Positions 1 to 12,200 of a stretch of 64,000 nucleotides of DNA are shown here, one piece after another. The DNA comes from Anarhynchus alexandrinus. Lineage: Eukaryota > Chordata > Aves > Charadriiformes > Charadriidae. The position numbers and the translations under genes were made by a program. Position 1 is the stretch's first letter. The number at the start of each line of letters is the position of its first letter. Below the pieces are notes generated by a model. It was not told the DNA's origin and made no database searches. It saw only the letters and a program-made list of their open reading frames with translations. The stretch is from NCBI GenBank assembly GCA_008711295.1, contig VUYV01000192.1, forward strand, positions 1 through 64,000, given 5' to 3'.

Positions 1-3000
1 CCTTTCTTGTTCTTTTCCTCAATAAAACTGCAAAGAGTCAGGCTGTACCTTATTTGAATCTTATCTTACACAAGAGCCTGAGTGATTATTTAATTGTTTG
101 CACCTGTTATTTAAGAAATCCTGTCTCATTCACTTAATTAGACATATTTAGAGTCTGATGCAAAGCTCCATGAAGTCAGTAGGGCCTTTCCAAGGGATTT
201 GTATCGTGTCTAATAAACAATTTCACATCATTTTTGTCCCTGTTTCCAAATGAGTTGAAAAATGTTTGATTTTACATTCTGCTCAGACTTAAGTATTCTT
301 AACATTTTGTGGTGGGCATGAAAATCCCTAATTTTACTCAGGGGTTGATGGAATCGTATTATTTTTCTCTGTTTACACAAATTTTTTAAAGGTTAATAAT
401 TAATTATATTGTGTTGCCCTTCAGATTTATACCAGACCCTGACTTCACAACAGATTAAATAGCAGTTGTTGACCTTTAGTTTGATGTACCAGTTTGATGA
501 TTTGAGAAATCCTGGTGCAACTTATTTTTGTTTGAGATCAGAGACTCTCTGTTTCAGTATGCAAACTCCATTTTGAGCTTACATTTTGACTGCCTTCTCT
601 TCTGCCTTTCTATTGGTGCTAAACAATAGAACATCTCTCCACTTTTATGATCATTTATTAAGGGGTAACACTCTCAAGAAAGTGCCCAGGGTAAAACATG
701 TTTACATTTTGATCTTTTAGAAGAAGGAATTAAACACTACTGGCTTGAGGGAAAACGTGACTACAGTGAGGCCAGTCTCAGAATATCCCCATAAACTGAG
801 GTTTGTAATAGGCAGGTTTCTTATCCATTTTATGGCAGAAGAACAGGACAGAAGAGAGAATTAGTTTGACTGTAAAAGAAACCATGCAAGAGAGAAGGGA
901 AGGGATCCCAGGATTCTTAGAGAAAACCTCAGATCTAATTGAAAGACGCTAAAGGCAAAAAAGAGAAATATGTAAAAGTACTTTGTTTTGTCTAACTTTT
1001 GCTAGCTAAAGCAAAGAGTAAATCAGCTTTTGAACCCTTCATGAAGCCTATGTGCCTATCATTTCCCATATTGTGTTCTCAGTGAAAAATAGTACATAAG
1101 CACAGATTGCTCACAGAATTAGAGCTTTAGCAAAAGGCTTATGATTCCTAATTTCATCACTGTTCACAAAAATATTTAAGCAAATGCATATGCCCCACAG
1201 CACCTTTTAATTGGGCTCTAATTCAACTCCCTGATTAAGTGCTTTCCTGAAAGAAAGATTCTACAGGAGAAACTAAGGTAAACCAATGGTCTGGAAATTA
1301 GTATTCTGCTCATTAAGCACCTTGAGCAAACCTTTGTTCTAGCAGTGAGCAGCTTTTTTCTTTTTTTATGTTGGTTAGGAAATATATCATATATTAAATC
1401 TTTTTAATATTAAGTCCAAATAGAGATTCTGTCATGACAGGCTACCTCTGCCCTCCTAATCCTCATAGAGTCCTCTCTGAAGCCTACATATATGTAAATA
1501 ATTCACAGAAAATGTGTCAACAGACAGTAGAAGACAGATGACATTTTTATGGCGTATCACAAATAGCATCTTATGGCAACATGTAAACACAGAAACATTC
1601 AAAACCTTTGCTCTCTTCATGAGTGAAAGACATTCCTGAAATTTGTATTTTTTTCTGCTCTTCAGTCCCAAACCTGTGGCTGCGTGAGTGGAATCTAGGA
1701 TGGGATTATTAAGTAATGCATTGGTTTAGTGCAATGGTTGAGTAGACCTCAGCAACTGTGACATTTAATCTCTTTCTAGAAAATATTTAACAAATGCAGG
1801 AGATCAGTTTTCTGTGAAACAAAGATTTGTTTCTTCTATGGAACTGCTAGGTAACACTTTTCAAAGCTGAATAGCTTTGACAACCTTTGTGTGAAATGGG
1901 CCTACATAAATCCTTTAAGCTCTATACATGTATAGACACTGCACATACTTTGAGATACAATCAGAACAATTCCTTTCATATTTAATAAGCCTATATAATA
2001 ACAGATGGCAAAAGCATTTTTACCGTTTTCCAAAATCCCCTTTAAAAATTTAAAACTACACATTTTTGAAGTTGTTGTTCTTCTACCTTGTATTAATGTG
2101 TGCAGTTTCCTTGCTGGCTCTTAAATGATGCACTAAAGCAGCTTTAAACCCTTTAGGACTTGTTCTTCACAGCACAGAAAAGTGGAAATTGAGATACAAG
2201 GCTGGTGGCCAAAACTCATGACTCTCTTCTTTTTTTTCAGGACAGGTGGCAACACTAACCAGTAATAAAAAGAAAGAAAATACAAAGACTAAAGGAAAAG
2301 GAAATATGATCCATTCTAGATAGTAAATGGTACACCTCTCAATTTTTAAAGCACTCTTAAAACAGTTTCCATGGGAACAGAAATTTGGCAGTTATGAAAA
2401 ACTGTTAGGAGACAGCTTCTACCAAGCCAGATGGTTAATATGTACCCGGGGAATATAACAGGAAGGAAAGTAGGTTGTATAACCCCTTAAACCTTGATAA
2501 TGGGTCCAAATGGACCTAATCACAGGGAATATCTCCAAGAAAATGTCATCACCACTACCAAGGGTGACAATATTATCAAAAGCAAGCGGAAACATTCCTG
2601 ATTAGATGGAATGTGAAAGGCTGCATATATCTTTCAGCAGTGCTGTTTTGGCTATAGGAAAAGATGAGAGAGTCAATGTGGCCACCAAATGTGGCAATTA
2701 TTCCCAGGTTGTTTCAGTTAAGTGGGAGAAAATATTTGAAATGTTTGGCTCCAAAACATGTGCAGCTAGTAACTCCAAAGAGGCTCCTGAACAACTCCAG
2801 CCTGAAAAACTGAATTTTCTATTAAGGTTTTGTTAGGGTGGTACATGGGTAGGGAAAGTTTCCAAGGGAGCACAGGCTCCACAAAGTACTACGGCGACCC
2901 CATAGTCCAAATCAAAAACCCATTCCAAGTTGTACTGAATAGCTGCAACCAAGACATCAGTTGTAATTAATCAGCTTCCTAATTTTATTTCTCTACGTTG

Positions 3001-3159
3001 ATCTCTACATTGAATACCTCTTGACTTCTACAGCCTTTGAGCACCTTATGATGGCTAACACATTTATTCACCCCCACCTCCCACAGGGAGGGAATGGTTG
3101 TTTCCCTCTTCTCCTACCAGAAGGACAAGGCAGCAAGTTCTAGATTCTCACCCATGACA
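1..3159. other. Unique AT-rich sequence, nothing recognised
   Basis: No repeat family, exon, RNA gene or CpG cluster is recognised. Open frames are short (up to about 76 codons) and show no family resemblance. It may be intergenic or intronic. Confidence 0.6.
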
Positions 3160-3228
3160 TAGCTTAAGCACCTGACTCCCACTTAAAATACAAATGCTTA
3201 GATATCTTAGTATATCTGAATCTATGAA
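3160..3228. repeat. Possible fragment of an old amniote palindromic repeat
   Basis: The blocks 'cttaagcacctgactcccac' and 'aaatgcttagatatctta' recall the palindromic MITE-like repeats common in turtles and crocodilians (sense blocks ttaggcacctaactccca and ggcgcttagat). Only short blocks match, and the call rests on memory of the repeat style rather than an alignment. Confidence 0.25.
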
Positions 3229-5223
3229 TTTACCAAAACCCAATAAGGAACTGGATTAACGATGCAAATCTGAACAAAACTTCTTTACTATGCTATATAT
3301 GTCTAGCAACCATTGCTTATTAGGCCATCTTTCCACTGGCTTTAATAAAAATGTATTGATAAGCATAATCACCTTGGTGATAAATGGCTCCCAGATGATG
3401 TTCAAAGGAGACAAACACTTTCATGACAAAGGCATTGTTCTGGAATTGCTTCCAGCCCATACCAAAGAGCTCACCATTAGTGCCTCAACGTACTGCATAT
3501 TAAAACTGGAATCCTTTTACTAATGACACCTGCAGTGTAATTTAAATTCTAGCAATTTAATGCTACAACAGAAGACATTATGACTATAATGGTGGAGGAA
3601 GATTTCTTCCTGATTACAATAATAATCAGCAATGAAAGTTGTATGAAGATTTATTACATGCCTAGTTTGTAGATAATAATTGTAAGACGCAGAACCACAC
3701 ATGGTACCATGTGGTTCCCAAGCCTGCTAGGAAAATATGATGAGTCTTGATTGTCTGTTGCTCAGTCACACACATTTTTATGAATGGGAGGTAAGACACA
3801 AGCAATCACAATGTTTGTTCCAGATCTGTTCTGCATTTGTATAAAGGATACAAAGTGACCCAATGATATGCAGTCAGATAATAATAAAAAGGTACTGAAA
3901 ATATTTGAAAAAATCTGTAGATACACAATGCTATATTTAACACCAAAAGGTTGTTGTGATCCGGGTAACAGTGCAATTTTTTTTAGGCTGCTAGAACTTG
4001 CAAGATATTCACTAAGTCAAATATCTCTTTTGGAAGAGCCAACACAAAAATCCTTCCCAACGCTAAACTTGTCCTGCTCTACAGGGTGCTCATTCAAACA
4101 AAGTTCCAACATAGCACGTACCTATATAACATTATGTGGCTACTGAATAAGAATTATATCACATCCAGAATACAATCTTTGACCTCAACAGAACCTGAAG
4201 ATGTCATTAAGCCCTTGTGCTTCCTTCTTCCTGATAGCACCTGAGGGAGCACCTTCACGAGGATTTTGCCTATTTATCTGAGTGGTAGGATTGTAAAGGC
4301 TCCCTTTTGTGTCCTGAAAGTTTTGTATCAATCATTAATAGTTCATAATGAAAATTCAGTTCAAACCTTAGTCACAGTGAGGATGCTACCACACCATAAT
4401 ATTGTCTTTTGTTTTGATTGACATTTCATTTTGAAGTCAAACTAGCTGCTGCTTGTCATGTCAGATAATCACATTTTTCTTCAGCCACCTGAGCACATGT
4501 ATCTAAGGAAAAAAACCAAACAAACAAACTCAAAAAACCTTCAACATCCCAGGTGGCCCAGAAAAATAACACAGGGCATGGGAACACAGGCTCTGTTATG
4601 TCACAAATGCATTTATTTATTATGCATAAAGCAGTTCAGACTCTTGTCAGATTAGATGGAGTAAGACCTTGGTGAATCAAATCTATGCGGTGCATGTCAG
4701 AAACCAGGTAGGCAATTTTATATGCTGGTTTTATTATTATTATCCAGAACAAAAAAAAAAAGGGGGNAAAAAAAAGGGGTGTGGATCTTAATGATGGCCC
4801 TTCATAATCTATTTGATGGTCTAATGCAAATTACTCCTCTGCTGTTTTAACTTTTGAGGACTGGACTCTTGGCTAATGACATTTTTGCCACACTTAGAAA
4901 AGAGGCAGCTATCCTTAGCCCTAAGTCAAAAGGTCATTTCAGCCAACTGGAAAAACTTTCCTTTCCTTTATGTTGCATGGCAGTTTAGCCTGGCTGCTTT
5001 GCCTTATTAGTTTGATAAATAACTTCTGAAAATGTTGGCATTTTTTTCATCTCAAGGAAATAGTAAAGGCCAGACGGATGAAGAATGACCAGTGTGTCTG
5101 AAGTCAGGTTGTACAATACCTCACACTTTAGGAATCTTCCTGCTAGTGCAAAATCCAAATCCACAGTCTGGAACCAGGAACTGTGAAGCCTTCAACCAGA
5201 AAACAGATGCAGACACATCCCTT
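3229..5223. other. Unique AT-rich sequence, nothing recognised
   Basis: It holds a TTA triplet run near 4729 and the A/G homopolymer with the ambiguous base. Open frames reach 92 codons (3868-4146) without recognisable motifs. No gene is called. Confidence 0.6.
4767..4767. other. Ambiguous base (N) inside an A/G homopolymer tract
   Basis: The single N lies between 'aaaaaaaaaaaggggg' and 'aaaaaaaaggggtg'. It marks an unresolved base call in a homopolymer, not biology. Confidence 0.95.
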
Positions 5224-5331
5224 GCTTTGAGCAACCTGGTCTAGTGGAGGGTGTCCCTGCCCATGGCAGGGGGTTGGAACTAGATATCTTTAAGGTCCCT
5301 TCCAACTCTAACCATTCTATAATTCTATGGT
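5224..5331 (+). mobile_element. CR1 non-LTR retrotransposon, 3' end only
   Basis: This is the 3' untranslated tail of a CR1 LINE in sense orientation. It carries the family's familiar blocks in order: the 'gcaacctggtctagtgga' block, the 'cccatggcaggggg' block, then 'ttaaggtcccttccaac', and finally a terminal run of two ATTCTATR octamers at about 5315-5330. CR1 copies in birds are normally strongly 5'-truncated because target-primed reverse transcription aborts early, and at about 108 bp this copy is one of the short ones. No coding sequence remains. The left edge is set where similarity to the remembered CR1 3' end stops, just before 'ttgagcaacc'. I see no clear target-site duplication. The recognition of CR1 is firm, but the subfamily is not assigned. 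Confidence 0.93.
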
Positions 5332-6060
5332 GCTCCCTCCAAAACTTTAAGGCCTCCCCTGGGGCTGCGTGCAGGCCTTGCTCTCTGCTTAGGATCCTGA
5401 CTCCAAAATCCTCTCTTCAAAATAGGCATCTGCTTAAAACTCTATGGTCTTTGTTTGTTTTGTTTAGGAAGCAGAAGGATCAGTCCTTCCTTTTCATGCG
5501 AAGATAGTAGCAGTAGCAACGCTCGTGCTTATCTTCCACATAACAGCATTCTGGCTGAAGCACAGAGTCAGGAAGTGGGAAACAAGGCCTCTTTTCCTCC
5601 TCAGCTTGAAAGAAACTATATCTCCTTCTCTCAAGTGCCAGAAGAATGCTCTAATCATCACATTTGCACATGGATGCAGCAAGACAGCTTTGTCTGTTTT
5701 CAACAGTACATGGCTGCCATCTGTCTAAAAGAAAGGCAGTCCCATGTGCAGTTCATTCCTACAGTGATGACCTTTTCTTCTCTGGCTTCAATGCCAGAGC
5801 TCACACGAATTGAAAAAAGCACCAGAGGAAAAGAAATGAACCACCAAATTCTCCAATCTTTCTCCAGAAAAAAAAAAAAAAAGAATGATGAGAGAGACAA
5901 AGTATGTGGAAAAAGTGTATGTTGGGTTTTCCTACGAGCTAGGAGTTAGTGAGTCATAATATCGCTCCAAAGTTGGGTTCCACCAAGGATATATGGTGCT
6001 TTAGCTGTTTTATGAAACTCCTGCTAAAGTCTTAAATGAGAGTTCTAATGTGAGTGCAGA
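5332..6060. other. Unique sequence with the longest non-repeat open frame
   Basis: A 164-codon + strand frame (5455-5949) runs through a 15-base A-run (5868-5882, read as Lys codons). Three other open frames of over 65 codons overlap it on both strands. The translation has no recognisable domain and its ATG falls in unremarkable sequence. It is probably a chance frame in a locally GC-richer patch, so I do not call it a gene. Confidence 0.55.
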
Positions 6061-6185
6061 GTAAATTTTCAAAATAACATTGTATCATTATTTCAGCTGA
6101 AACTAAATGTCTCAGTGCTGCATCAATTTTGAAGTGGAATTCAGGTTCCTAAATCTCATAGGCACTTTTTAAAGCTTTTCCCAAT
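6061..6185. repeat. Possible old amniote palindromic (MITE-like) repeat
   Basis: The right-hand part, 'gaattcaggttcctaaatct' followed by 'cataggcactttttaaa', closely resembles the end of amniote palindromic repeats (gattcaggtgcctaaatcc, cataggcacttttgaaaa). A left-hand 'gtaaattttcaaaa' at about 6062-6075 could be the opposite terminus. The middle is unrecognisable. The identification is from memory of sauropsid repeats and needs a profile search. Confidence 0.33.
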
Positions 6186-8696
6186 GTGGCCTATAGCACC
6201 AGCTCAGAAGCCCCAACTGGTGATGTTATGAGTTTTAGATGACACATGCTTCATTACAATCACTTTCAGAAAAATAAAATATGCTGCAGCCCTTCAAGCT
6301 AGTGCAAAGGAAATGTTTCACTATCACTTTTTTAAAAATAGTGTAAGAGCCATAACCTCACCTGGTTTCAATTGGCAGAACCAAAGTCAATGGAGTTGTG
6401 CTGATTGACACGACCTGAGTACCTTGTCTTGGATATTTAAATTTAGTGATAGTGCTCAGACAGACAAAAAGCAAAATAATACATAATAAAACAAGATGTA
6501 TTTTCAAAATGCAACAAATTAATTTTGGAATATAATTTATTTTTGTGAATGTCCTGCACATTATGGTTATACACCTTTTTTTTTTCTTTTTAAACTATCA
6601 TTAGATTTTGAAGAACTGACATTTTATTTTCTTGCACTCTTTCTCAGTAGAGTCATTTATAAATGTCATCAAGTTAACAGACCATATTACCTTAGCTTTT
6701 TGAGAACAAAACTACAGCATACCAGGAAATACCCAATAGCAGACTAGCTGTTAGGGTTGGTGTTTACACTACTGCTAATAAAAAAAAAAAATCTTTACTA
6801 TGTGTTAGTCAAGAAAGATTTTCAAAGACTCTCTACTTATTGAAATGTGTATTGAATGCAACACCCTGTGCTGTTTGGAACCTTCAAACACATCCACCCA
6901 GAAAAGAATAAATTGCTTTCATATAATCACTAGAGAAACTTTTAAAGAGCCTTGATGCTTTTGGGAAAGATTATACTGGCAGCTGCAGACCTGTGAAAAA
7001 AACCCACTAGTTGAATACTCAGTTCTTCTATTAACCTCCCTACCTCCTTGTTTTAGTGTGAGGTGGTCACAAAACTCACCTCTTTATGTCAAATCCTAGC
7101 ACAGATTCCTGGGACTGCAGGTAGCTTCATGCCTGTGCATGCATTCAAAAAGCTGAGAGCTTCTCACATACTGCATCATGTGGAGGAGAAAGAAAGACAG
7201 GAAGAAAAAAAAGAAAGGAAGCAAGCAAGCAAGCACGCACTAGGTAAAAGCTCTGTGTTTCGTAAGACTGAAGCAATTTAAATTGATTACACATCAGGTA
7301 GTGATGTCTGCAAAATTCACAATTCCAAACACTCACGACTAAAGTACTTTGAGTAAATCCATTTGGGAAATAAGTAATCAACTACTTACCAGTCTATAAA
7401 GTCAGCATAATGTGGACTACAATAAGTAAATACTCTGGAAAACTAAATCCAGATACTAAAGGGCTCATCTTCAGGCCTACGTATTTATATTTGATAATGA
7501 CTTTCAGTAATATACTTTCTCCAGTTAAAACCTCCAGTGGTTTGCAAGCTTTCTGTAATATATTTCTGCCTCAACAACAGTACTTGGGATTTAATTTGCA
7601 TTTATTAATAATTTATTTTTCCCAAGCTGTATCTGTAAAATTTTAGACTGGTGAAAGGAACGAAGGCACAGAACAGTTGGCTAATGAAAGAAAAACCTTG
7701 CTCCCTTCTGGGAGTGTGATGGGGCACAAATAGGCTGCCCTGCTCCTCCTGCCCCCCAGCAAGGCTGGCAGCACAACCCGATGCGACAGACGTGTTGCGA
7801 GCTCAACCACAGCACAGAGCGGTACCCAGCTGAGAGGGTGAGACTGCAGCCTGCCATTCCTTAGAGAACAACGAATACTGTACTGATAAATGTATCCAGG
7901 CATACGCTGCTTTCTAAAAAAACAGGGAAGATGAATGCTATAAGAAGGGGTTTGTTATTGTTGGTTTTATTATTTTTAATACCACAGTCTTCCAACCAGC
8001 CTGCATTATCTCAGCAGGATCACTAAGAGACCTGGTATCACTAGTCACTCCCATACTCTAGCTAAAGAAAAATATCAGATTCAAAACTGCACAAACACAA
8101 AAACAAAACCAGAAAGAGAGTCAGAAAGAAAAGTCCAGCATGTGATCTTACAGTTCCTGCAACACCATCCAGCAGGGGAAAAGGGAGAGCAAGGACTATA
8201 CCACTTCGTTAAATACTCATCGTGTATTCAGGTAAAGGAAAGTGGTCTAAAAAAGGTAGCTCTTATCCTGTTTAAACAAGTCTTCAGCATTACCAAACTA
8301 TATGCTATCTATCAGGCATGCTCCAGTGCTGGAAAGTATTTGCTTCACCCCTCTGCATGATTGTTCTTATTTTTTGTAATGCTGTATTGCTGTCAGTTTT
8401 AAACCTTGGAGTACTAGAAAAGACAAACATCTAAAATAAGCTGAAGAGAGACATATAGGGTAAGAGTTTTGAAGGATCTTGTTCATATCTTTGCACACAT
8501 GCGAGGCTGGACTGGTCTGTAACCTTCTTTTCTAGAGAACCTCATCCAAAGTTGGGGAGCAAGGGCCAGCTACACAAATCCAGTCTCTCCTTGTCTTTCT
8601 TTCAGAATTGATGGTAACAGCTCTGATGTTAATAATATTGATAAATAATGGTATGATTCAGCCTGTTACAGGGGCCTCTTTCAAATCTTATCCCTG
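6186..8696. other. Unique sequence with a small GC-rich patch
   Basis: Mostly AT-rich. Positions 7690-7860 are clearly richer in G+C, with a few clustered CpGs ('cccgatgcgacagacgtg'), but too short and weak to be a CpG island. No gene is recognised. Confidence 0.6.
7217..7240. repeat. (AAGC)n microsatellite
   Basis: Four to five AAGC/ACGC units follow a purine-rich leader (from about 7187). A typical short, imperfect vertebrate microsatellite. It causes open frames on both strands that are not genes. Confidence 0.85.
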
Positions 8697-8786
8697 CTGG
8701 GTTGCTGCAATATTTTCCCTACTTTACAGAGATAAAAATGAGGTTCAGAGATATGACAAGCCATATTTTAAAAGTCAATTCAGAGG
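8697..8786 (+). repeat. Possible ancient MIR-type SINE core
   Basis: The stretch 'attttccctactttacaga' followed by 'aaaatgaggttcagagatat' and 'gacaagcc' resembles the amniote MIR core (consensus sense: cccattttacag, gaaactgaggcacagag, gtgacttgccc). Similarity is about what a relic over 100 million years old would show and is judged by eye from memory. Nothing else is recognised around it. A chance match cannot be excluded without an alignment score. Confidence 0.45.
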
Positions 8787-9187
8787 GAAGAAAAAGCAAA
8801 CAAAAAAAAACCAAAGAAAAACCCCACAACACCACCACGTTTGGCACAAACTGATTCCTCAAATATGCACCAACATGAAAGCCAGTTCCTAAGTCGAGTT
8901 CACCACACCAAAGAGATGGAAGGCTCTGAAAATCTGGATCCAGAGTCTTTACAGTAGTCCCAGCTTCTCTGATCTAAGCACTCTGAGATTATCCCTAAGA
9001 GTGAACCTGCTCTGCACTGGAGAGGGGTCACTGTGCAGGCCAGGTCCATAATACAGCACGTACTCACAGCTCTCACTGTGCTGGTGACTGGGGTAAGGCC
9101 CCCTGGAGAGGAGAGCACAGCATCTTGACAGTTACTGTTCCCTTTATGGGGCGCCCATCCAACTCCTACCCTCCTTCAATGAATGTG
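8787..9187. other. Unassigned 400 bp between two MIR-like matches
   Basis: A moderately GC-rich stretch (about 8990-9120) with A/C low-complexity at its left end. No repeat family is recognised. It could be an old insertion into a MIR element, see findings. Confidence 0.5.
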
Positions 9188-9285
9188 ATTTTTGTCACCT
9201 GGGCTAAGGTGGGAATCAAATGCAGATTCTGGTTCTCAGCCCAAAGTCTACAAACTGTCTTCCTGCTGTGCACTATAAAAGGTTA
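9188..9285 (+). repeat. Possible MIR-type SINE 3' region
   Basis: The run 'tgtcacctgggctaaggtgg' followed by 'gaatcaaatgcagattctgg', 'ttctcagcccaaagtct' and 'cctgctgtgcact' resembles the part of MIR after the core (gtcacacagctag, gggattcgaacccagg, tctgactcccagcc, gctctaaccactgcac). It has the same orientation as the core-like match 400 bp upstream, so the two could be halves of one element separated by later insertion, or they could be independent. The assignment is by eye. Confidence 0.42.
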
Positions 9286-12200
9286 ATGTTGTAGCAAATT
9301 AATGCAAAATATCTTGGAATGTTACTTAAAAAAACCTTAAATGTTGAAGGCACTTTCTTAGTTACTAAATTAAAATCTAATCCTTTCAGAAATAAGGCAA
9401 GATCAATCTTTCTTAGCTTCTCTGCTCTTTGTAACTTGGCTTCAGGCCATCCTATTTCTCCAGTCTAATCTGTCTGAGCTCACTAGAAAGAGAATTGATT
9501 TGCACAACTCTAGTTTGATATCAGTACATGCTTTACTTTCTAACAATAAACATTTTTTTCCTTGTAGCTAAAGCCATCAGCATACATTTCCTCTTTGTCA
9601 AGATAGTTATAACTACAAAAGCCATTTGAGTGAGGGGCACCGATACACACTGATGTACACCGAACTCGGGAAGAATCTGAGCTCAGTGTCCAAAAGCTTA
9701 AAATATGACATTTCTGCAGACTGAAAAGGGAAGCTGATTTTTTTCACTTTGGTTAAAATTTCAGATGTCTATTATATGGTATCTATAGTTATAAAGTTGA
9801 CTTGGGAACAACTTGTTAAAACCAGAGAATGATATTCTTCAACTGTTTTTCAGTCTGGAGGCAGTTCAGTGAAAGAGAAAGATCCATCAAACCCAGCTGC
9901 TGCCTGAAGCAGTTCTGAAGTGACTCTTCCTAACAAACAAACTACCAACTTGCCTGAGAGATCCACTGCTTTATCTAAAGGAGTTGGGAATTCCTCTCCT
10001 GAATACAAAAACCCAAATCAAACAGGGAGGAACTTCCCACTCCATCCTTATTCTCAGTCAGAAAACTCAGAGCAGAAGAATCCCAATTTGTTGCCCTTTC
10101 CTGGCCTTCCTTGGAATGACATATTGTCCTTCTGCATATTCTGCTGCACTGATATTAAAACAAAGTGTTGATATTGCAGTCAACTAAAATATGATGTAAT
10201 ACATAGATACATTTCAGCAGGTTGTTCGGATAGTAATAAAATCCTTTTGCTGAAACTTTTGCTGGGGGAAAAAAAAATTACAAAGGACTTCCTGCCAGTT
10301 TCATATCTAGCAGTAGATATCCATTAGAGAAGGCAAATGGAATTGTATGGGAGTAACAAAATTATAGTATTTTCTACTTGATTACTGTGTATTTGTAATA
10401 CAAACATATGTATTGTAAACACAACTAATACTTGAACATTTTTCATTATAATAATAAAAATAGTAATAAATAATATTTCATAACGACATATGTTACTACT
10501 GTCTGTATCAGACTGCTCCTATCTACTTAATATTCAGCGGCTTAATAGAATATGCTGGTCCAGTACAATAAAAAACTTTGGCATAAGACTTTAGCTTTTG
10601 AAAGCTACTTTCTTGAATGAAGTGAGACTGAACGCAGGAAAGCCAAGTTCATCAAGAAATTTCTGCAGTTTGCTGGTGTTTTATTTCTCTTACAGAATAT
10701 GGCATCTAGACTAAGCGTATGACTTTGTGTATGAAGTCACAATAGACTTTGTAGTCAGCAGTGTCATCCTTACACCACTGATTAACAAGCCGGCTTAGTA
10801 AGACTGCCAGGGTATCTATGTAGTAGTGTCCTTTTGGACTGGGATGCTGGTAGCTGTCAATAATAAAGCACCACTAAATACTAGTCATCTAGGACTGTTG
10901 GTTCATTGAGACATGCCATTCTTTGCATGCAACATTAAATCCAAATCTCATTTTCCTCCATCTCAATACACCTTTCACCTCTTAAACAAAAAAAATAATA
11001 ACCACAGCTGCATGACCAATTTTTCCTCTGTCAAACAAAACCACTGAAGATTAAACTGATAGTTTCATATCTGCATACAAAAAGCTGTAGGAAAGATATG
11101 CCTACCTACAAACTCTTCTCATAATATTGTGAATATATTCTTTTGTTCTTGGAAGCATCCTTGAAATAGCATTTATATCAGCCAATGAATCTCATTAAAT
11201 ACTAAAAAACATTACTAGATAAATTATTTCTTTAATTAATTAGCATGTGGTGCTACAATAAAATGCAGAGAAACTAAGGAACTGAGATTTAAAACATAGT
11301 CAAGAGTCAACTTGGTTGATTAAAGGTACATTAAGATTACCCTATATTTGACCTATATACTCTACAACAATTGCACCTTCACAGCTACAATCTGCAGAGA
11401 TGCTTAACATGTATATAAACCAATTCTCTTTCAGTTTTCTTCTTTAATTTTCATGCAGACCTTTGGAAAGATGACGGAATAACTGAAAAACACTTTCCTC
11501 CAAATACCGCACAGTTGATATATATCCACAGGAAGCTTCCATTACAATGGTCTGACAGATGGACTAGCACCCATAGCAGACAGACTGGAGTGTTCTGCCC
11601 ATAAACAGTTGCCTCCAATGGGCACAGCTTTGGTATCTAGCAAAATTCTTTCTTACAGGCTGCCTTTCATACACTTTGCTGTCGTAGACCCACTGCTAGC
11701 CCACGCTACGTACTTTTCAACGTCAACCAATTATTTTGTTTCCAAATTATGTTTCAAATAAACTTTAAAAAAGTATCTTAAGAATCCTGTTTGGTTTTGT
11801 TTTAATTTTTTAAAACTGAATAGACATAGAAGAAATATATGATAATCCAATGTCCTATGTCCCCCATTCCCTTGCACTTCCCCCTGCTCTCTATGTAAAC
11901 AAATGAATGTTAAGAGCAATTTACAGTAGAATATATTTTTATCATGTCACTTTAGACCCCCGACAGGGAGGGGAAGAAAAAGATATCACTGCTTTCCCTT
12001 CATTTTCCACATAGTGCAGATAGATACTTATTGTGGTTTAAATGCTGCATCTACTAAGAAGGGATTTTATATCAAGGGAACAGGGGAAAAAAAGACCGTA
12101 CAGTTTCAAGGACTAAATCAATGAGATATTAATGTAAATATTTCTGCCACATATTGTAATGGAACATAAACAAAAATAAAGGGGACACGCACAAAAAGCA

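Noticed and set aside
5331..5882. Possible processed pseudogene ending in the 15-base A-run
   Set aside because: No recognisable parent protein, no polyadenylation signal at the proper distance and no flanking duplication. Retrocopies are also rare in birds.
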